The translations under genes were made by a program, and so were the position numbers. The notes under the pieces were generated by a model. That model was not told the origin of the DNA, searched no databases, and saw nothing but the letters and a program-made list of their open reading frames with translations. From the NCBI RefSeq assembly GCF_048544455.1, contig NC_133538.1, forward strand, positions 658,658 to 722,657: a stretch of 64,000 nucleotides of DNA. Direction: 5' to 3'. Positions 57,504 through 64,000 of this stretch are shown here, in pieces (within the stretch, counting starts at the first letter, position 1; every line of letters begins with the position of its first letter). Source of the DNA: Silene latifolia. Its lineage: Eukaryota; Streptophyta; Magnoliopsida; Caryophyllales; Caryophyllaceae.

Positions 57504-58064
57504 CTCCATCATGGGTGGATTTAGTCTTCTTTGAGGTTGTCTCACGGGCTTTGCCTCTTTTTCCAATTGAATCTTATGCATGCAAGTACTTCGATTTATC
57601 CCCTTGATATCGGCGATGCTCTATCCAAAAGCTTCCCTATGATCTTTCAACATGGTCACTAACCTCTCCTCTTCCTCCTTCTTGAGTTGGTTTGAGATAA
57701 TCAACGGAAGAGTGTTGTTTTCTACCAAGAATATGTAATTGAGGTGATTTGGAAGAGGTATTGGTTCATGTTTAGGTGGTTTTATGGTGGAGGTTAATAG
57801 TCTCTCAAGATTGGCTTCTAGAGGGAGGAAGGGTGTTGGGAATTTATGCTCTTGATATGCCAACATTTCAGCTGAGATCCGAGGAGGACGCAGGTTGCGA
57901 CGTGCGACGCACGCTTCATTGTATGACACATGCTGCATCCCAGGTTGGATCGTGCACTTTTATTTTTTTTCTTTGAGTAGTTCCTCCATATCCTCAAGCT
58001 TTTCTTCCTTGTCTAAGTCTTCGGATTACTCCTGCACATCATGAGGCAGCACTACACACAAACC
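57504..58064 (-). pseudogene. A3 RT start and protease/RT linker
   Basis: KHEPIPLPNHLNYIFLVENN and KKEEEERLVTMLKDHREAFG belong to the stretch just before RT in Athila-like pol. The part next to 57504 reads into the 'RRL.P.M' start of RT, interrupted by A2. A decayed GACGCAGG-type cluster lies at 57887-57940. Broken. Confidence 0.75.
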
Positions 58065-58925
58065 TTATTGGTCCAAATCGTTAGTGAGGGCAACCTCAAG
58101 AGGGTCCCTTTGACACAAATTGTACACTTGGGAGACAATTGGTTCGATTATGTTCAAGAAACAGCATGAATGTGAGTCGTTAGGTTGTCTCATAGCATCA
58201 TAGATGTTGTATGTGAGTTTCTTTCCGTCAAATTCCATAGTGAGGTTTCCATTAGACACATCAATCTTTATCTTAGAGGTTTTCATGAAAGGCCTTTCTA
58301 AAAGGATCGGAGTGGCCCTCGAGTCGACTTCCATGTCAAGGACATAGAAGTCGGCCGGGAAAGTTAAATGGTCCACCTCTACCAACACATCCTCCACCAC
58401 CCCCTTTGGGTAAATATTTGAGCGATCTGCAAGTTGGATCACTACGTCGGTTTTGTTCAAAGGTGGAAGTCCCAAGGTCTCATAAAGTGTGTAGGGCATG
58501 GCATTGATTGATGCATCTAGATCTAACATAGCATGGGTGAAACTCTTCTCCCCAATTGAGCATGGTATAGTGAACATCCCCGGATCGCCACACTTTTTGG
58601 GAAGTGATTTTTTAAATATGGCGGAGACATGTTCACTTACCCTTACTTTTTGGGTTCCCTTTCTTGTGTTTCTCCTAGGCGTACAAAGTTCCTTGAGAAA
58701 CTTTGCATACCTTGGAACACCTTTTAAAAGATTGAGTAGGGGAATGTTTACTTCACACTTCCTAAAGGTTTCATAGAGATCCTCATCTCTTTCAAACCTC
58801 TTAGAATGTGTGAGAGCATGAGGAAAAGGTACCTCTACGACATGTTCTCTCACGATTTCTTCAACATGACCATTGGTGTTGTTGTTTTCTTTCTCTCCTT
58901 TGTCCATGCTCAATGGACTCTTCAA
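58065..58925 (-). pseudogene. Aspartic protease region of A3
   Basis: MFTIPCSIGEKSFTHAMLDL, followed by INAMPYTLYETLGLPPLNKT (protease active-site region of Athila type), TDVVIQLADRSNIYPKGVVE and FYVLDMEVDSRATPILLERP. It lies between gag and RT. Broken. Confidence 0.85.
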
Positions 58926-59824
58926 TTATTCTCCACTAGCTTTGGATGATAACTCCTTTTCTTTGTCAACCACTATCTCTTCTTCCTCTTGTACCTCAAT
59001 GTCAATAATCCTCTCATTTGACTTTGCCTTTCTTTTCTTCTTCGGGGGAGATTCTAAGGTTCTCCCTTTTCTCAAGATCATGGCACTTGCATTCTCTATT
59101 GGAGGGAATGTGGTAGAAGGGATTGAAGTAGAGTTCTTTTGGTTGCTCTTGGCAATTTCTTGCGAAATTTGGCGGTTGGATTTCAAGATTTTTCACCCTT
59201 GCATCACTTGCGAGTTTATCGGCATCCATTTTGTCAAACCTCTTTGTTGTTTCGGCATGCCCTTTAACAAGAATTTTGAACATTTCTTTAGTTGACAAGT
59301 CATCGTCTCCTTGAGATGAGGGGCCTTCTCCTTATTGAAATTTTTTGTGGTTGCCTTGAGGAACTTGGTTCCCTTGATTCCCAAATTGGAAGGATCCTCC
59401 TTTGTCTTGTTGAAAATTTTGGTTTCTTTGGTAATTCGGGTTTGGACATTGTGAATTTTGGTTCCTCAAATGATTTAATTGTCCATTTTGGAAACTCTTT
59501 GAAGTATCCCCTCCCCAACTAAGGTTTGGGTTGTCCCTTGAGCCGATATTATAAGTGTTTCCACTTGGATCGTATTTGTAGTACCCACCCCCGGTAGGAT
59601 TTCTAGTATTATAGTTACAATGCCCCATGGCACTCACATTCTCATGACCTATCCCTTGTTATTGCATGATGGGACAAGACTCCACCGGGTGTGGACCTTG
59701 ACAAAAATTGCACTCCGCATTGGATCCTTATGCTCCACCTACACCTTGATTGTTCCCCATCAATTGAGCTACCATTTTGGTGAGATCATCTATGGTTTTC
59801 TCAAGTTTTTGGTTGGAAGGTGAG
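58926..59824 (-). pseudogene. gag C-terminal part of A3
   Basis: The Asn/Gln-rich region of Athila gags with YDPSGNTYNIGSRDNPNLSW, followed by repeated NQ-rich words, a helical segment MFKILVKGHAETTKRFDKMD, and a Lys/Glu-rich stretch (PKKKRKAKSNERIIDIEVQE). The upstream capsid core is beyond the A4 insertion, off the window. Broken. Confidence 0.75.
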
Positions 59825-60130
59825 TGATACGTGCATTTTATATAGTATTTTTAGGCCTCTTTATGCACGTATTTCTATGCTATCCTCGTTGTTTTATGCT
59901 ACGAAATGCCCCGAATACTCTACTTTGGTTTGTTTTGCCTTATTTGCAGGAACGGACCAGAAAATAGTAGAATCAAGACTTTTATCGTCCGTCTTGTATG
60001 CATTTGGAGGAAAAGTGAATTCGGAGCGGAAATGCAGCTGCCTTGGGATGCGTGAGGTCATTTCGGGAGCTAAAAACAACAAGTCGTAGCTGAAACTGAC
60101 GAATCAAGTGGCTGGCTAAGTTGAAATCAC

Positions 60131-60312
60131 TCGATCGAAGGCTTTATAGGTCGATCGAGTGCTTTTGGATGGAAGAAGACCTCGATCGAGTACTATATTT
60201 ACTCGATCGAAATGCTGATTATAGGGTTTCCACGATCGAGTGGTTTTTCTACTTAATCGAGAGCTTTGGGCTTGTTTCTGTTCGATCGAGCAGTTTCAAA
60301 TGGCTCGATCGA
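60131..60312 (+). repeat. TCGATCGA array in U3 of A4 LTR
   Basis: Six perfect copies and two variants in 182 bp, ending 67 bp before the TATA box. Confidence 0.95.
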
Positions 60313-60379
60313 GTTTTTTTCTATGGGGTCGGGCCTTTTTAGCTTTATTTCGTTTCTAGGTCAAATAAATTGTATTTCC

Positions 60380-60387
60380 TATAAATA
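60380..60387 (+). promoter_or_regulatory. TATA box of A4 LTR
   Basis: TATAAATA within TCCTATAAATAGGAAG, a strong plant-type TATA element about 555 nt from the LTR start. Confidence 0.7.
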
Positions 60388-61161
60388 GGAAGACGACAGA
60401 TGACCTGCGGGACCACTTTTATATATTATTTTCCCCCTGTTACTGCTGCTACTTGGTTCATCTCTACTTTCAGGATCTTATTTAGTAATTCTCTTCTTTA
60501 TTCTCTCTTTAATTTACAATGTTATTTACTTCTTCATCTTCTGCTTTTGTTCTATTTATTATTTATAGCTAATTCCCCAGCTAGGATTTAGGGGAGTCGA
60601 TGAATCATTTGTTAATTGCTAATTAGGTTTATAGATCGTTTGTTGTTGTTAAGTCTATGTTGTTAATCACTGCCTTAAACTGTATCTAGCTATTTGAATC
60701 GATGCATTTAGCCTTTTTAACCTTGATAATCCTTGACCTAGAACGGAAGGTTGGATGGGGGGAGACCTGCAGTGAACAATATGATGCTTTAGTGAGGGCG
60801 GAAGCTAAGATAATAGTATTGTAGGGCAAATTGAGACCGGAAGGAGATATTCGTTGCCTCTTAGACCGACACATCGACTGATCTGTGACCTTAGCTTGAA
60901 TTAACTGACATTCATTGAAGACCCGACAATCCTAGTTCTCTCTCTCTCTTCTATTAATTCCTCTTATTCTTTTCTCTCTTCCTTTAATCTCATTTAGTTT
61001 AGTTTATTCAACTTAAACCCCCCATCCTGTGACCATAGACAGACCGAATTGACGAGTAGATAGTGACTGCCTCCCTGTGGAGATCGACCCTACTTACCAC
61101 TGACTTCTGTTAGTAGTAGCTAGGTATTTAGTTTTGGTACTGAAACGACAGTGTCAAATTT

Positions 61162-61179
61162 TGGCGCCGTTGCCGGGGA
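61162..61179 (+). other. Primer binding site of A4 (tRNA-Asp)
   Basis: TGGCGCCGTTGCCGGGGA, the perfect tRNA-Asp complement typical of the Athila/Tat group, five bases after the LTR. Confidence 0.97.
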
Positions 61180-61261
61180 GGCAATTGCCCTATCTGTTCT
61201 TGTATTCGTTTATTTTTATCCGTCTCAGGGAATTTTTATTCCTTGCGACAGTTCTCATTTA

Positions 61262-62845
61262 TCTTTTTCAGTGTTGTGTATGCCCAGGTCGAACAGATCG
61301 GAGTTAGTTTCAGCTGATTCTGAGCCAGAGAGACTGTTTAGGCATAGACTCCGTCTGTAAAGAGAACTTCGAAAGGAAGACTTGAGTACTTTCGAGCCCG
61401 AGCTATAACATTTTCTATTTGTAGAAGATCAATCTTTAGTAGAAGATAATCTCATTTCTGCCGACCAACCAGTAAAGATGACGAATAATGCAAGTCACTC
61501 GGAGCCTATAGCATCCTCTATTCCTAAAGGTTTCAACCTCCAGACTGAGGACAGAAACACCTTTGATGTCCGTCCGTCCTACATTAATCTGATGGAGAGA
61601 AACTTGTTTAGGGGTGTGGCGGGTGAAGACCTAAGGAAGCACATGGAGGTTTTTACTGATTACTGCTCTACTATTCCCGTTACAAAGGGAGTAACTCAAG
61701 ACAAGATTAAGGAGGTGCTCTTTCCTTTCTCTTTGACTGACTCAGCCCGTGAGTGGTTGACCGATTTGGACCGTGCAGCTGCCGGTATCACCAACTGGGA
61801 AACTCTCGCGCTTACCTTCTATAAAAGATACTTCCCTCCTCAGCGCACTAATCAGCTGAGGGCAAAGATTACTAGTTTCAAGCAGGTACCTGATGAGACT
61901 TTCTATGAAGCTTGGTGTCGGTTCAAGAGGTTGGTGAGGTCTCTTCCTCACCATGGTTTTGATCCGTGGTTTCTGTCTAATCAGTTCTACAATGGGTTGT
62001 ACGATGACCACAGAGCTATACTTGACGCCTCATCCAACGGAATATTTCAAAAGAATACGGATGATGACAAGGGATGGGCCACTATAGAGGAGATGGCGAC
62101 CCATTGTGCTGAATATGGGAACCCACGGGACAGTATCTGAACAGTCCATTCAGTTGACAAGGCAGTTGTGGCTCAGCTGGAAGCCAAGAATGCTAGGTTT
62201 GATAAATTTGAGCTGTAAAATGCTGGGGAGCTGTAGACGGTTCATTTGCTGACCAGACAGGAAACTGTCATTTGTGAGAGATGTGGAGGTGATGACGGTC
62301 ATACTGCTATTGACCGTCTCACGGAGAAAGAACGGGTCCTTGCTTTTCAACAATACAGGCAATGAGGGGGTTCTTATTATAACAACCAAGGGGCTATCCA
62401 TCCCAATTTGAGGTGGACAAGTCAAAATATGCTCAATCCCACTCCTTCACCATAGCAGCATCAGCCATATGTCCCTCCTCATAAGGCTCAACAAGGCTTT
62501 CAAAAGCCTCCGTCCTTTCCTCCTCCCAATCAAGGTGCATCATCTTCATGTGGGGTAAGTGAGCTAGGTGAGCTTAAGTCTATGTTGCAGTCGTTGACAA
62601 AACAATGGCAATTAAGTGACCAACAGAAAGAAGCATCCATCAAGTCGCTTGAAACCCAAGTTGCTCAGTTAGCCGCGAACCAGTCCACGAGAAAACAGGG
62701 TCATTTGTCGTCTCAATCTGAGAAGAATCCACATGAGACGGTGAATTTGATTAATTTGAGGAGCGGTCGTTCTTATGAAGGACCAAAATTATCTGATGAC
62801 AAGAGTATATCAGACCCGACGAAGGCTAACGATGCTGATGAATAG
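61262..62845 (+). pseudogene. gag of A4
   Basis: MPRSNRSELVSADSEPERLF near the start, RPSYINLMERNLFRGVAGED, LFPFSLTDSAREWLTDLDRA, LTFYKRYFPPQRTNQLRAK and RFKRLVRSLPHHGFDPWFLS: the capsid domain of the retrotransposon gag family. A Cys-containing segment near 62275 and a Gln/Pro-rich stretch follow, then VNLINLRSGRSYEGP near 62740. Homologous block by block to A2 gag. Broken. Confidence 0.88.
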
Positions 62846-62885
62846 TTTACTCTTGCTGAAAACGAGCTGAACACGAAGAAGATAC

Positions 62886-63170
62886 TCGATCGACTGGTTT
62901 ATGGGGGTCGATCGAGTAAAATTGAAGCTAAAAGGACTCGATCGAGTGGAAATAATACTCGATCGAGTGAACAGGATAAAGAAGAGGTCGATCGAGAGGC
63001 GCAAACAGCTCGATCGAGTGATATTACTGAGGAATCTGTTCGATCGACTGGTATTTTTGCTCGATCGAACACTGCTGATATTGGAGTCCTCGATTGAGAG
63101 CCTTCTAGTGCTCGATCAAGTGATATCTCACCAGGAAGGACTCGATCGAGAGGCAAAAAGTCTCGATCGA
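62886..63170 (+). repeat. TCGATCGA array, gag/protease linker of A4
   Basis: Ten perfect copies and two variants in 285 bp. In the gag-sense frame the motif reads as Arg-Ser-Ser words (TRSSG, ARSSD), so the linker would be Arg/Ser-rich. Confidence 0.95.
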
Positions 63171-63289
63171 GTGATGAGAAGCTTGATCCAGCTGATATGT
63201 TGGAAGAAAGAAACAAAGGGCTCGAGATACCTATTACAGTGCCCTTCCCGAGGCGATTATAGAACACGAAGGCCAATCAACAGTTCGGT

Positions 63290-64000
63290 AAATTTGCCGA
63301 GCTCCTGAAAAGCTTACAGGTCACTGTTCCATTCGCCGAGTTGCTGACACAGGTACCCTCTTATTTAAAATTTATGAAAGAAATTTTATCAGGTAATAGG
63401 CATATTAATGATCATGAGACGGTAGCTTTGACCGAGGTAGGGACTGCCTTAGTTCAAAATAAGTTACCTCCTAAACAGTCAGACCCGGGCAGTTTCTCAA
63501 TTCCTTGTCATATAGGGACCCATTTGATTGATAATGCGCGTTGCGATCTTGGTGCTAGCGTGAGCGTCTTGCCTTTATCTCTTGCTAAGAGACTTGGCTT
63601 GACTAAATTTAATTGCTCGAACATAACTGTACAGATGGCCGACCGTAGTTATCACGACCGTTAGGTGTCATAGAGGACATACCTGTTAAAATCGGGATAT
63701 TCTTTATTCCCGTTGACTTTGTAGTGCTTGACATACCCGAGGACACTCACACCCCTATTATTTTAAGGAGACCATTTTTATTCACTGCTCGTGCGGTGAT
63801 TGATGTCGGGGGGAAAATACTAACATTTCAGGTAGGAGACGAGGAATTAATTTTCCATTAGTCTCAGTCTCTTAGGGCTCCCATGCAAGCTCAACCTTGC
63901 AATGCCCTTTCCTCTACTGACCCTCATATTGACACTCCAGATGAAAATTTGGAATTTTGTGCTGCTATTGTGACCCCTCCGCCTCAGACTGAGAGCAAAA
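63290..64000 (+). pseudogene. Aspartic protease region of A4, cut by window edge
   Basis: VPSYLKFMKEILSGNRHIND, IPCHIGTHLIDNARCDLGAS (active-site D-L-G-A-S), NITVQMADRS, then a VDFVVLDIPED-type block to the window edge. Homologous to the protease of A2. Broken. Confidence 0.85.

Larger units (their letters stand above)
59825..61156 (+). repeat. 5' LTR of A4
   Basis: 1,332 bp, TGATACGTGC to ACAGTGTCA. TCGATCGA array at 60131-60312, TATA box TATAAATA at 60380-60387, and a CT-rich initiator-like region after it. Confidence 0.92.
22991..64000 (-). mobile_element. Athila-like Ty3/gypsy element A3, host of nested C2, A2 and A4
   Basis: Assembled from position only: 3' LTR (22991-24464), 3' non-coding region, ORF1 (25379-27171), spacer, integrase and RNase H (28263-30046), RT (38837-39627 and before 57504), protease (58065-58925) and gag C-terminal part (58926-59824), all on the minus strand and in correct order around three insertions. 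The 5' LTR and gag start should lie right of the window beyond A4. It is inserted in RT of copia C4. It is clearly older than its guests and is broken, with well over ten breaks. Confidence 0.85.
59825..64000 (+). mobile_element. Athila-like element A4 (same family as A2), runs off right edge
   Basis: Plus strand: 5' LTR (59825-61156), perfect tRNA-Asp primer site, gag (61262-62845), array-bearing linker, protease (from about 63300 to the edge). Its gag is close to that of A2 over its whole length, and its LTR begins TGATACGTGCATTTT like that of A2. It is inserted in the gag of A3; the candidate target duplication is GTGAG at 59820-59824, which cannot be checked with the far end missing. Whether it keeps pol cannot be seen. 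The visible coding part is broken, with about eight breaks. Confidence 0.9.

Noticed and set aside
1-64000. tRNA, rRNA or microRNA genes
   Set aside because: No cloverleaf, rRNA core or convincing microRNA hairpin was seen. The only tRNA-like matches are the short primer binding sites.

Overview
The window looks like intergenic, heterochromatin-type DNA from a flowering plant, probably a eudicot; the species cannot be read from it. It is AT-rich and consists almost entirely of LTR retrotransposons inserted into one another. I found no convincing host gene, no tRNA or rRNA gene, no CRISPR array and no bacterial-type feature. The elements are fossils; letters A (Athila-like Ty3/gypsy) and C (Ty1/copia) are my own labels.

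Layout. 1-11193: minus-strand Athila-like element A1 (env-like ORF1, integrase, RNase H, RT, protease, gag, tRNA-Asp primer site, 5' LTR), with its 3' LTR off the left edge. A1 sits in the gag of a minus-strand copia element (C5, 11194-11856). 11857-12811: non-coding DNA with a foldback element. 12812-22024: plus-strand copia element C1, whose 5' LTR is split by a very young gag-only element (TR-GAG, 12983-16100, target duplication CCGTG). 22039-22990: remnant of a minus-strand copia element (C4). 22991 to beyond 64000: minus-strand Athila-like element A3, inserted in C4 and itself hosting three later insertions: copia C2 (30052-38831, duplication CTCCG), Athila-like A2 (39633-57498, duplication ACCAC) and plus-strand Athila-like A4 (59825 to beyond the edge). 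A2 in turn hosts copia C3 (41063-48464, duplication TAACA). The nest is therefore four deep: C3 in A2 in A3 in C4.

A2 and A4 belong to one family in opposite orientations. A2 has gag-protease and the env-like ORF1 but no recognisable RT, RNase H or integrase. TR-GAG has gag-protease only, and C2 has nearly identical LTRs around a strongly decayed interior. Three elements thus look mobilised in trans by relatives.

The most unusual signal is a set of short palindromic motif arrays. A1, A2 and A4 carry clusters of TCGATCGA (about 67 perfect copies by hand count, about one expected by chance) at the same architectural places: in the LTR 55-70 bp upstream of a TATA box, in the gag/protease linker, and (A1, A2) in the spacer before ORF1. 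A3 has a different palindrome, ACGCAGGCCTGCGT, at comparable places. In A2 and A3 the spacer copy is preceded by a copy of the element's own polypurine tract, so the region before ORF1 resembles a miniature PPT-U3 junction and could be an internal promoter for ORF1. Copia C3 has ten TCGATCGA copies in its leader, so the motif crosses superfamilies.
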